This document shows positions 1 to 6,658 of a DNA stretch of 30,004 nt, piece by piece (within the stretch, counting starts at the first letter, position 1; each line of letters starts with the position of its first letter). The stretch spans positions 1-30,004 of the forward strand of contig JBGTLA010000179.1 in NCBI GenBank assembly GCA_041744375.1, read 5' to 3'. The notes under the pieces were generated by a model. It did not search any database, was not told the DNA's origin, and worked only from the letters and a program-made list of their open reading frames with translations. The translations under genes were made by a program, and so were the position numbers. Source of the stretch: JBGTLA01 sp041744375. Lineage in GTDB: Bacteria > Actinomycetota > Acidimicrobiia > Spongiisociales > ZC4RG35.

Positions 1-175
1 ACACGTCGTTGGCGAAGTTGGCGGCGACTTGGATGGCGAGCGCTCCGATGAGGGCAGCAATGAAGGCATCGGCCCGGGCCACCCCGTCGCCCACGGCCAC
101 ACCCGAGCCGACCAGAACGGGGGCGGCCGCCGCCGGCAAGGTGCGTGGCCGAGCCGCCTCCACCCACCTATTCAC
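1..175 (-). CDS. menA: 1,4-dihydroxy-2-naphthoate polyprenyltransferase, N-terminal fragment (cut by window edge)
   Basis: Only the first 58 codons are inside the window. The minus-strand frame opens with GTG at 175 and reads VNRWVEAARPRTLPAA, then PVLVGSG and, near the edge, QVAANFAND. The RPRTLPAA...PVLVGS start and the N-x-x-ND motif (first Asp-rich prenyl-diphosphate-binding region) are typical of MenA in the UbiA superfamily, an integral membrane enzyme that prenylates DHNA to demethylmenaquinone. It lies 9 bp after the menB stop codon on the same strand, as expected for a menB-menA transcript. No strong ribosome binding site is visible, so translational coupling to menB is likely. The rest of the protein is outside the window. 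Confidence 0.85.
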   Translation of the reverse strand, partial: MNRWVEAARPRTLPAAAAPVLVGSGVAVGDGVARADAFIAALIGALAIQVAANFANDV

Positions 176-184
176 GCCACGCGC

Positions 185-1084
185 TCAGTACATCCACGGG
201 AAGCGGTGGAAATCGGGCGGACGCTTCTCCAAGAAGGCGTCTCGGCCCTCCTGGGCTTCGTCGGTCATGTACCCGAGTCGGGTTGCCTCTCCGGCGAAGA
301 GCTGCTGGCCGACGAGGCCGTCGTCGGCGAGGTTGAAGGCGAACTTGAGCATGCGTTGCGCCGTGGGGGACTTTGCCGTGATGGCCTCCGCCCACTCCAG
401 TGCCGTCTCTTCGAGGTCGTCGTGGGCGACGACCGCATTGACCATGCCCATGTCGTGCGCCTCCTCGGCCGAGTACTCGCGCCCCAGGAAGAAGATCTCA
501 CGAGCCCGTTTCTGTCCCACCATTCGAGCAAGGTAGGCCGAGCCGTAGCCGGCGTCGTAAGAGGCCACGTCGGCGTCGGTTTGTTTGAAGACGGCGTGCT
601 CGGCCGACGCCAGCGTCAGGTCGCACACCACGTGGAGGGAATGGCCGCCTCCCACCGCCCAGCCCGAGACAACAGCTATCACGACCTTCGGCATGAAGCG
701 GATAAGTCGCTGCACCTCGAGGATATGGAGGCGACCCAGACGAGTCGGGTCCACAGTGTCTGCTTCCGGGCCGGAGGCGTACTCGTATCCCGCCCGCCCG
801 CGGATCCTCTGGTCGCCCCCCGAGCAGAAGGCCCACCCTCCGTCTTTGGGCGATGGGCCGTTTCCCGTGAGAAGCACACATCCGACGTCGGGGGACTGGC
901 GGGCGTGATCGAGGGCGAGGTACACCTCGTCGACGGTGTGGGGTCGGAAGGCGTTGCGTACTTCGGGTCGATCGAACGCCACTCGCACCGCCCCTATCCG
1001 CCGGGCTCGGTGATAGGTGATGTCGGTGAAGTCGAAACCGGGGACCTCGTCCCACCGGTCCGGATCGAAGATGTCGGAGACCAT
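185..1084 (-). CDS. menB: 1,4-dihydroxy-2-naphthoyl-CoA synthase
   Basis: This 299-aa crotonase-fold enzyme closes the second ring of menaquinone by converting o-succinylbenzoyl-CoA to DHNA-CoA in the cytoplasm. Diagnostic motifs are AFCSGGDQRIRG (about residues 85-96), GWAVGGGHSLH (about 142-152) and TDADVASYDAGYGSAYLAR (170-188). The Asp at 171 sits where actinobacterial MenB carries an Asp instead of the bicarbonate-binding Gly of the E. coli type, so it should be the bicarbonate-independent type. Ser176 and Asp178 match the usual active-site pair. Length is normal for the family. menA follows 9 bp downstream, and menE lies about 3.8 kb away on the other strand. A TAACCT box lies 8 nt upstream of the ATG, suggesting a very short or absent leader. 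Confidence 0.95.
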   Translation of the reverse strand: MVSDIFDPDRWDEVPGFDFTDITYHRARRIGAVRVAFDRPEVRNAFRPHTVDEVYLALDHARQSPDVGCVLLTGNGPSPKDGGWAFCSGGDQRIRGRAGYEYASGPEADTVDPTRLGRLHILEVQRLIRFMPKVVIAVVSGWAVGGGHSLHVVCDLTLASAEHAVFKQTDADVASYDAGYGSAYLARMVGQKRAREIFFLGREYSAEEAHDMGMVNAVVAHDDLEETALEWAEAITAKSPTAQRMLKFAFNLADDGLVGQQLFAGEATRLGYMTDEAQEGRDAFLEKRPPDFHRFPWMY

Positions 1085-1092
1085 GAGCCGCC

Positions 1093-1098
1093 AGGTTA
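1093..1098 (-). promoter_or_regulatory. menB: Candidate -10 box for menB (near-leaderless start)
   Basis: TAACCT on the minus strand, ending 8 nt before the menB ATG. It fits the TANNNT consensus of actinobacterial housekeeping sigma factors. The expected transcription start falls at or within about 2 nt of the start codon, so the mRNA would be leaderless or nearly so. No clear -35 hexamer is visible. Confidence 0.4.
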
Positions 1099-1134
1099 GG
1101 GGCCGGCGGCGCCTGCCCGGCTGTGGCTCAACAC

Positions 1135-1163
1135 TTGGCTTGCCTGCGCCGATACACGATCAT
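1135..1163 (+). promoter_or_regulatory. Candidate promoter for the 1215-6108 gene set
   Basis: The 130-bp gap between divergent menB and the 66-aa gene contains TTGGCT (1135-1140) and GATCAT (1158-1163) with a 17-nt spacer. Each hexamer matches 4 of 6 positions of the sigma70 consensus. A purine-rich AAGGGA about 1197-1203 may be the ribosome binding site of the gene starting at 1215. The promoter call is weak and rests on consensus matching only. Confidence 0.3.
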
Positions 1164-1214
1164 GTCATCTGACGGCCACGTCGTCGTCATCCGCCAGAAG
1201 GGAAACCGAGTCGT

Positions 1215-1415
1215 ATGATCTTCGCCTACCTCGATCCAGGGTCAGGGAGCCTCATCCTCCAGGCTGTGCTGGGAGGCGCCGCCGGCGTCGGTGTGGCCGC
1301 CAAGGCCATGCGCCACCGCTGGAAGATGCGCAAGATGCTCGAAGGTGATGCCGAGGCTGAGCCCGGCGATACCGAAGAGGGCGCGGGGGCTCCTGCCGAA
1401 ACCCAGGAGAGCTGA
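1215..1415 (+). CDS. Small YLDPGSGS-motif membrane microprotein
   Basis: A 66-aa protein beginning MIFAYLDPGSGSLILQ, followed by a short Gly/Ala/Val-rich hydrophobic segment (about residues 13-29), a basic stretch (RHRWKMRK) and an acidic tail. Short proteins with an N-terminal YLDPG(S/T)GS motif and one hydrophobic helix recur in bacteria near envelope-polymer and sulfatase-like genes; I know of no established function. Here the neighbours are a methyltransferase-type protein (about 0-60 bp downstream, depending on its start) and a membrane sulfatase-like protein, all on the plus strand and probably one operon. The basic stretch after the helix suggests the tail is cytoplasmic. A possible role is as an assembly or anchoring partner of the membrane phosphotransferase; this is inference. 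Confidence 0.75.
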   Translation: MIFAYLDPGSGSLILQAVLGGAAGVGVAAKAMRHRWKMRKMLEGDAEAEPGDTEEGAGAPAETQES

Positions 1416-1474
1416 TTCTCGCTCCCGACCTACCCGACCCCGGGTCCTTTCGGGACCCGGCCTCCCGAGTCGTC

Positions 1475-2785
1475 TTGGGAGACACCACGGTCACACGGTT
1501 GCTGGATGAGCGCGGCTTGGCCGATTGGCGAGTCCTGGCGGATTCCCAATTGTTCGCCGCCGCCGTCCCCGACGGCCGGCTCATCGCGGCCAGGGAGGTG
1601 CCCGCACCTGAAGGCTACGCCGGTTCGCTGGAGCATCCCCGCCTCCCCGCCATCACCTACCCCTTCGAGTGGACATTCTCGATGTTGCGTGACGCGGCTC
1701 TCTTGCAGCTCGACCTGATGGCCGCCTCTCTTTCGGAGGGCATGATCCTCAAGGACGCCACGCCGTACAACGTCCAGTTCGTCGGGGGGCGGCCGCAGTT
1801 CATCGACATCGGTTCTTTCGAGAAGTATCGCGCCGGTGACCCCTGGATCGGGTACCGCCAGTTCTGTCGCCAGTTCCTCTACCCTCTCATGCTGCGGGCC
1901 TGGGTGGGCGTGCCGTTTCAGGCGTGGCTGCGGGGCGACCCCGAGGGCCCCACAGCCGAGGAGATGTGGCGCCTCCTTCCTGGGCGTCGGCGACTGTCTC
2001 CGGGGGGCCTCCTGCATGTGGGGATGCAAGCTCGCGCAGAGAGACGCATGAAAGGGGAGGCAGTCAGATCCACTCTGGCCGCGGCGGGTTTCAGCTCCGA
2101 TCTGATAGCGGCCAACGTGTCCAAACTGAAGGCATTGGTGGAGTCATTCGCCTGGGACTCCGACGACGGATCGTGGGTCGGATACCAGAGTTGTGACCAC
2201 GTGGGCAGAGATCGCCGTGCCAAGTCCGAATTTCTGGTAGGTGTACTCGAGACAATGCGGCCGGGAACCATGTTGGATCTGGGGGCCAACGACGGCCACT
2301 TTTCCCGGCTGGCGGTGGATGCCGGCTCGGTCGCCATCGCCGTGGACGGGGACGAGGCGGTTCTCGACCGTCTCTACCGGTCACACCTGCCTAACGGTCA
2401 TCTGGTCCCGGTGCTGGCCGACTTGTCCAACCCTTCGCCTTCCCAGGGGTGGGCGTCGGTCGAGCGGCCCGGGCTGTTCGAGCGGATCAGGCCGGATCTG
2501 GTGCTGGCCTATGGGCTCATCCACCATCTGGTGTACACGTCGTCGATTCCCCTCGCCTACGTGGTCGATTGGCTGGCGACGTTCCGGGCCGACGTAGTGG
2601 TCGAATTCGTATCCCCAGATGACCCCATGGTCGAGCGGCTCACGGCCAACAAGAGGGCCGAGGAACTCCATCCGGGGCGCCGTCAGGAAGACTTCGATCG
2701 ACTTCTCAGTCGTCACTTCGATGTAGTCGCCTCCCGCCCCTTGGAAGGTGGGACCCGGCAGGTGTATCACCTCCGCCCGCGATGA
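1475..2785 (+). CDS. Kinase-like plus class I SAM-dependent methyltransferase fusion protein
   Basis: Counted from the first canonical start (TTG at 1475) the protein has 436 aa. The C-terminal half carries the SAM-binding motif I MLDLGANDGHFS (266-277) of a Rossmann methyltransferase. The N-terminal half has KDATPYNVQF (93-102) and FIDIGSF (109-115), which resemble the catalytic-loop D-x-x-x-x-N and DFG-like metal-binding motifs of kinase-fold phosphotransferases. The frame stays open upstream to a stop at 1346-1348 and encodes PDPGSFRDPASRVV just before residue 1. That looks like conserved protein, but no ATG, GTG or TTG exists there. Translation may therefore start at CTG 1412 or ATT 1415, just after AGGAGA (1405-1410). 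The stop overlaps the next ATG by 4 bp. The substrate is unknown; a surface glycan or lipid is plausible from context. Confidence 0.75.
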   Translation: MGDTTVTRLLDERGLADWRVLADSQLFAAAVPDGRLIAAREVPAPEGYAGSLEHPRLPAITYPFEWTFSMLRDAALLQLDLMAASLSEGMILKDATPYNVQFVGGRPQFIDIGSFEKYRAGDPWIGYRQFCRQFLYPLMLRAWVGVPFQAWLRGDPEGPTAEEMWRLLPGRRRLSPGGLLHVGMQARAERRMKGEAVRSTLAAAGFSSDLIAANVSKLKALVESFAWDSDDGSWVGYQSCDHVGRDRRAKSEFLVGVLETMRPGTMLDLGANDGHFSRLAVDAGSVAIAVDGDEAVLDRLYRSHLPNGHLVPVLADLSNPSPSQGWASVERPGLFERIRPDLVLAYGLIHHLVYTSSIPLAYVVDWLATFRADVVVEFVSPDDPMVERLTANKRAEELHPGRRQEDFDRLLSRHFDVVASRPLEGGTRQVYHLRPR

Positions 2786-4857
2786 AGGGACATCTGGCCG
2801 AACTGGGGGAGATGAGCCCTCTCGGAGTCGTCGGCTCCGTGGTCGGGATCGGAGCCATCGCTCTCGCCCTTCCCCTCTTCGAGTTGCTGGGACGGAATCC
2901 CGAGTTCTTCATCGCCCGTCGCTTCCCATCCTCCGAGATCCTCCTGTTGGCCGTTGCTCTCGTCCTCGCCCCGGCCGTCACGGCCCTTCCCGTGCTTGTG
3001 TTCCGGGTGTGGGGGCCGGCACCTGCCGTGGCCGCGCATTTATTGGCGCTGGCGCTCCTGTCTGGAGTGGCGGCAGCCTCCATCCTGGTCGCGGCCGGGG
3101 TCGGGGCACTGCCTGTGGGATGGTTCCTCGCCGTTTGCGTCGCGGCGGGAGTGTCGGCGGCGGTGGCCTTCGCCCGGCTCTCCGCCGTGCGGGCGGCGGC
3201 CGGGTACATGGGTCTGGCGGCCATCGTTCTGCTCGTGTGGTTCGTTTGGTTCACTCCCATCTCGCAGCTGGTCTTCACGGCCTCGTCCGACGTGGTCGAG
3301 GCAGGTGCCGTGGGTGAGCCCGTTCCGGTGGTGGTGCTGGTGTACGACGAGTTCCCGGCTGCTTCGATCACTCGGGCGGATGGCTCCCTCGACGCCGACA
3401 ATTACCCCCATTTCGCTCGCTTGGCGGCCGACGGGGTGTGGTATCGCAATGCCGTGAGTGTCCGCCAACAGACGGAAGAGGCGCTTCCCACCATCCTCAC
3501 CGGAGTGGGTGTGTCGGAAGGGAGCATCCCCACTGCCGTCGATCATCCCTTCAACCTCTTCACGTTGCTCTCGGAGACCTATGACGTGGCGGCGGTAGAG
3601 AACGTGACAGAGTTGTGCCCCGATTTCGTGTGCTCGAACGTGAGTCGACCCACTGCTCCTTTGAGCGAGCGGTGGCAGTTGCTTCTTGCCGACCTGGCCG
3701 TCGCCTTTGGGTACCTCGTCCTCCCCGACGGCCTCTCGACGGGCCTCCCGCCCCTCGACCAGGGTTGGGCGGGCTTTGGGCAACAGACAGTGGCCGATTT
3801 CGACATCATCGAACGATTCCTCGACTATGTCGACGATGATCGGCGTAGAGAGCTCGACCGCTTTCTCGACACGTTCGACACCATCGGCGACGAGCCACCG
3901 CTCCGATTCGGGCACTTCCTCTACCCGCATCACCCATGGGACATCGAGCCCGACGGAAGAATCAATCTGGCCGGTCGACCCCCCGGGCGTTTCGAAGTGG
4001 GTTGGGGAAGCGACCCTTTCCTCGTGGCACAAGGATGGCAACGCCATCTGCTGGCAGTGCAGTGGAGCGACCAGATGCTGGGCCGGGTGCTGGACCGGCT
4101 CGACCAGGAGGGCATCTACGAGCAGGTGCTGGTGATCGTGGTCGCCGACCATGGAATCGCCATCCGGCCGGACACCCGCCATCAGCGGGTCATAACCGCC
4201 GAATCGATCGGGTCGGTGGCCGCCGTGCCTCTCCTCGTCAAGTACCCACGCGGTCTCCCCGGCATGCCGGCGCCGGGGACCGTCGACGTCGTCCGGGCCG
4301 AAACCACCGATATTCTCCCGACCATCGCCGAGGTGGTCGACGTGGTGGTTCCCTGGTCCACCGATGGGCTGTCGCTTCTCGACGTCGAGGGACGCGGCCG
4401 GAGGGAGGGGTCGGTGATGGTCGGCACTGACGGGCCGGTCCACATACCGCCACACGACGGCGACATGGTGGCGGAGGCTGTCGAAAGGGAGAGATGGTTT
4501 CCAGATGGTGATCCCTACGCCCTCGTGCCCCCCGGTTGGTCGAGCCTGCTCGGCCGAGTCGTCGAAACGAGCGAGCCCACCCTCACTGTCGATCAGGCCG
4601 GGCTCATCGAAGCCCATGTAGCCGGGGGCGACCCAATTCCCTCGTTTCTCTCGGGCACGCTCGGCGAGAAGACCGAAGGCATCGTGGCGGTCACGGTCGA
4701 CAGGGTCGTGGTGGCGGTGACGCAGGTGTACGCAGGTGACGATGGGCTCGGGCGGTGGGAGGCCATGATCCCCGCCCAACTCCTCGACGCGGGTCCCGAA
4801 GCGGTGGAGGCCTGGTGGGTGGAGGGCTCGCCGGAGGAAGCCGCGTTTGGCGGCTGA
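2782..4857 (+). CDS. Membrane-anchored sulfatase / phosphoglycerol-transferase-like protein (alkaline phosphatase superfamily)
   Basis: A 691-aa protein with about five N-terminal membrane helices (within residues 15-160) followed by an extracellular alkaline-phosphatase-superfamily domain. The strand PVVVLVYDEFP (181-191) supplies the first metal ligands. QQTEEALPTILTG (229-241) carries the candidate nucleophile Thr, as in LtaS/MdoB-type enzymes, in place of the Cys/Ser of true sulfatases. VVADHGIAIRP near residue 450 supplies the second metal site. The family transfers phosphoglycerol or phosphoethanolamine onto envelope polymers, or hydrolyses phospho/sulfo-esters. The ATG overlaps the previous stop (ATGA), so translation is coupled to the methyltransferase-type gene; menE starts 6 bp downstream. 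The substrate cannot be read from sequence. Confidence 0.8.
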   Translation: MKGHLAELGEMSPLGVVGSVVGIGAIALALPLFELLGRNPEFFIARRFPSSEILLLAVALVLAPAVTALPVLVFRVWGPAPAVAAHLLALALLSGVAAASILVAAGVGALPVGWFLAVCVAAGVSAAVAFARLSAVRAAAGYMGLAAIVLLVWFVWFTPISQLVFTASSDVVEAGAVGEPVPVVVLVYDEFPAASITRADGSLDADNYPHFARLAADGVWYRNAVSVRQQTEEALPTILTGVGVSEGSIPTAVDHPFNLFTLLSETYDVAAVENVTELCPDFVCSNVSRPTAPLSERWQLLLADLAVAFGYLVLPDGLSTGLPPLDQGWAGFGQQTVADFDIIERFLDYVDDDRRRELDRFLDTFDTIGDEPPLRFGHFLYPHHPWDIEPDGRINLAGRPPGRFEVGWGSDPFLVAQGWQRHLLAVQWSDQMLGRVLDRLDQEGIYEQVLVIVVADHGIAIRPDTRHQRVITAESIGSVAAVPLLVKYPRGLPGMPAPGTVDVVRAETTDILPTIAEVVDVVVPWSTDGLSLLDVEGRGRREGSVMVGTDGPVHIPPHDGDMVAEAVERERWFPDGDPYALVPPGWSSLLGRVVETSEPTLTVDQAGLIEAHVAGGDPIPSFLSGTLGEKTEGIVAVTVDRVVVAVTQVYAGDDGLGRWEAMIPAQLLDAGPEAVEAWWVEGSPEEAAFGG

Positions 4858-4863
4858 TAGCGC

Positions 4864-6108
4864 ATGACGATGGGCTCGATGATCGGCCGCTGGGTCTCTG
4901 GCCATCCCCCGGGGCGGGTGTTTCTGTCCAGCCCTGTCGGGTCTCTCACCTTCGGAGACGTGGTGGTGGCGCGAGCGGCGCGCCGGTCCTCGCCCCGACA
5001 GGCCGTGGCTCGCCCCGTCGCCACAGTCGAATCGGTACTCGACTTGTTGGTGCTCCCGGGGGCGAGAACGCAGATGGTGGTGCTGGCGGAGGGGACGGTA
5101 AACGCCGAAGCAGCCGTGGCGACAGCAGCGGCGGCCGCCGAGCGGAACGCCGCCACCATCCTCTTCACCTCGGGTACGAGTGGCCCCCCCAAGGCTGTTC
5201 GCCTCACAACTTCGAACTGGGAGGCGGCGTGTGTGGCGTCGGTGAAGCATCTCGGCCATGGACCCGACGACGTCTGGCTGGCGGCGATGCCACTCCATCA
5301 CGTAGGAGGCTTGTCGATCCTGTATCGGAGTGCCTTTGCCGGTGGTTCGGTTCACTGGCTTCCCCGCTTCGAAGCTCGAGCCGTTGTCGAGGCGCTACGG
5401 CGTGGGGTGACGATGGCCTCGTTCGTACCGACGATGCTCAGGCGGGTTCTCGACCACGACTCCGGCACGTATGCAGGCCTCAAGGCAGTGTTGGTGGGGG
5501 GAGGTCCGCTCCCCGATGGCCTGGTGGAAGAGGCCCATGAACGAGGCCTGCCGGTCTTGCCGACCTACGGCATGACCGAGACCTGCGGGCAGGTGGCGAC
5601 GCTGCGGCCCGGGTCGGAGCCCCGCCGTGCAGCTCATCCCCTCCCCGGGATCGAGTTGCGGATCGGGGCGGGGGGAAGGATCGAGGTGCGAGGCCCCCAG
5701 GTCTCGCCTGGCTACGCCGACCAGGACGATCGCCCCGAACATGATTGGTTTGTGACCCCGGACCGCGGTGAGTTGCAAGCAGACGGAGCACTGAGAGTGA
5801 TGGGAAGGGTCGATGATGTGATCGTCACCGGCGGGGAGAAGGTCGACCCTGGGCGGGTCGAGGCGGTGCTAGCCGCTCACCCTCAGGTGACAGAGGTGGC
5901 GGTCGTGGGACTCGTCGACTCCGATTGGGGTCACCGGGTCGTCGCCATGTACGTGGGCGAAATTGGCGCCCTCGATCTCTGGACGTGGGCCAAGACGCGA
6001 TTGGCACCCCACGAGTTACCCAAGACGTTGATGCCCGTGGTATCGATTCCGAAGACGGGGGGCGACAAACCAGATCGGGGAGCCATCACGAAAATGCTGA
6101 CTAGGTGA
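4864..6108 (+). CDS. menE: o-Succinylbenzoate-CoA ligase (short form)
   Basis: A 414-aa acyl-adenylate-forming enzyme that activates o-succinylbenzoate with ATP and CoA, the step before MenB. Motifs are TILFTSGTSGPPKAV (98-112, ATP phosphate loop), the PTYGMTETCGQVATL core and GRVDDVIVTGGEKV with the hinge before the C-terminal subdomain. A C-terminal KTGGDKPDRG supplies the usual catalytic Lys region. The protein is shorter than many family members because the N-terminal subdomain is abbreviated. Identification as MenE rather than another AMP-ligase relies partly on menB and menA nearby. No good ribosome binding site precedes ATG 4864; a second ATG at 4879 is possible. It follows the envelope cassette by 6 bp and is probably co-transcribed with it. 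Confidence 0.85.
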   Translation: MTMGSMIGRWVSGHPPGRVFLSSPVGSLTFGDVVVARAARRSSPRQAVARPVATVESVLDLLVLPGARTQMVVLAEGTVNAEAAVATAAAAAERNAATILFTSGTSGPPKAVRLTTSNWEAACVASVKHLGHGPDDVWLAAMPLHHVGGLSILYRSAFAGGSVHWLPRFEARAVVEALRRGVTMASFVPTMLRRVLDHDSGTYAGLKAVLVGGGPLPDGLVEEAHERGLPVLPTYGMTETCGQVATLRPGSEPRRAAHPLPGIELRIGAGGRIEVRGPQVSPGYADQDDRPEHDWFVTPDRGELQADGALRVMGRVDDVIVTGGEKVDPGRVEAVLAAHPQVTEVAVVGLVDSDWGHRVVAMYVGEIGALDLWTWAKTRLAPHELPKTLMPVVSIPKTGGDKPDRGAITKMLTR

Positions 6109-6119
6109 CCGAAGCAGGC

Positions 6120-6524
6120 TCACCACTGATCGGGCCGGCGCCGGAGCCGTTTCGTTTGCGAGCGCTGGCGTTTGCTCTCCAACCTGCGCACGCGAGCCGA
6201 GCGTGAGGGACTCGTCGGTCGGCGTTCTGGTACTGGCCGTAGCGCCTCTTCCAGACGGCGGCCCAGACGCTGACGGGCCATGGCGCGGTTACGCCACTGT
6301 GATCTCGACTCGGAGGCGGTCACCGTGACCACCGGTCCCAGAATCTCGATGAGGCGATTTCGTTCGAAGTCGGGAAAGGCCTGCGACGAAGCTGCGTCGA
6401 ATCGGATCTCCACGGCGGTGTTGGAGCGGTTGGCATGCTGGCCACCCGGTCCGCCGGAAGTCGTGAATGTCTCGTGGAGTTCGTGCTCGGGGATCGAGAA
6501 GCGTCCCACCACCAGGTCGTCCAT
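6120..6524 (-). CDS. arfB: Peptidyl-tRNA hydrolase ArfB (YaeJ-type ribosome rescue factor)
   Basis: A 134-aa release-factor-like protein. The catalytic GGQ is at residues 27-29 in TTSGGPGGQHANRSNTAVE. The C-terminus (about 100-134) is a basic Arg/Lys/Gln-rich tail, KRQRSQTKRLRRRP, which in ArfB inserts into the empty mRNA channel of stalled ribosomes. There is no codon-recognition domain, as expected for ArfB as opposed to RF1/RF2. It hydrolyses peptidyl-tRNA on non-stop complexes in the cytoplasm. The gene converges on menE with an 11-bp gap and diverges from the AfsR-like regulator. Its ATG is preceded by a TAACGT box at a spacing typical of leaderless mRNAs. Confidence 0.93.
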   Translation of the reverse strand: MDDLVVGRFSIPEHELHETFTTSGGPGGQHANRSNTAVEIRFDAASSQAFPDFERNRLIEILGPVVTVTASESRSQWRNRAMARQRLGRRLEEALRPVPERRPTSPSRSARVRRLESKRQRSQTKRLRRRPDQW

Positions 6525-6530
6525 GAGGGA

Positions 6531-6536
6531 ACGTTA
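6531..6536 (-). promoter_or_regulatory. arfB: Candidate -10 box, leaderless arfB transcript
   Basis: On the minus strand TAACGT is followed by exactly 6 nt and then the arfB ATG (6524). With the usual 6-7 nt between the -10 box and the transcription start, the A of ATG would be the first transcribed base. No Shine-Dalgarno sequence is present, consistent with leaderless initiation. Confidence 0.5.
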
Positions 6537-6646
6537 TCCCCCCGCACCGACGGTTGTCGGCTCTTGATCTGCGCGGTGGCGAAGTGGGCCGAATGGGCCC
6601 TGCTGCCGCTGTGCCCGGGTATCGACCGCGTTCGGTACGGCGACCG

Positions 6647-6652
6647 TATCCT
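6647..6652 (+). promoter_or_regulatory. Candidate -10 box, leaderless transcript of the AfsR-like regulator
   Basis: TATCCT ends 6 nt before the ATG at 6659 (spacer GGCTTG). This supports 6659 as the true start: the AfsR-type signature MEYRILGPLE begins exactly there and no Shine-Dalgarno lies upstream. It also argues against upstream in-frame starts as far back as 6554. Confidence 0.5.
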
Positions 6653-6658
6653 GGCTTG

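Noticed and set aside
29..1099. Long plus-strand open frame opposite menB
   Set aside because: It is the antisense of menB and menA; it has no recognisable domains, while the minus-strand frame encodes clear MenB motifs.
3040..5355. 771-codon minus-strand open frame opposite the sulfatase-like gene and menE
   Set aside because: High GC makes long antisense frames common. The composition is His/Arg/Gly-rich without domains, and both plus-strand genes are well supported.
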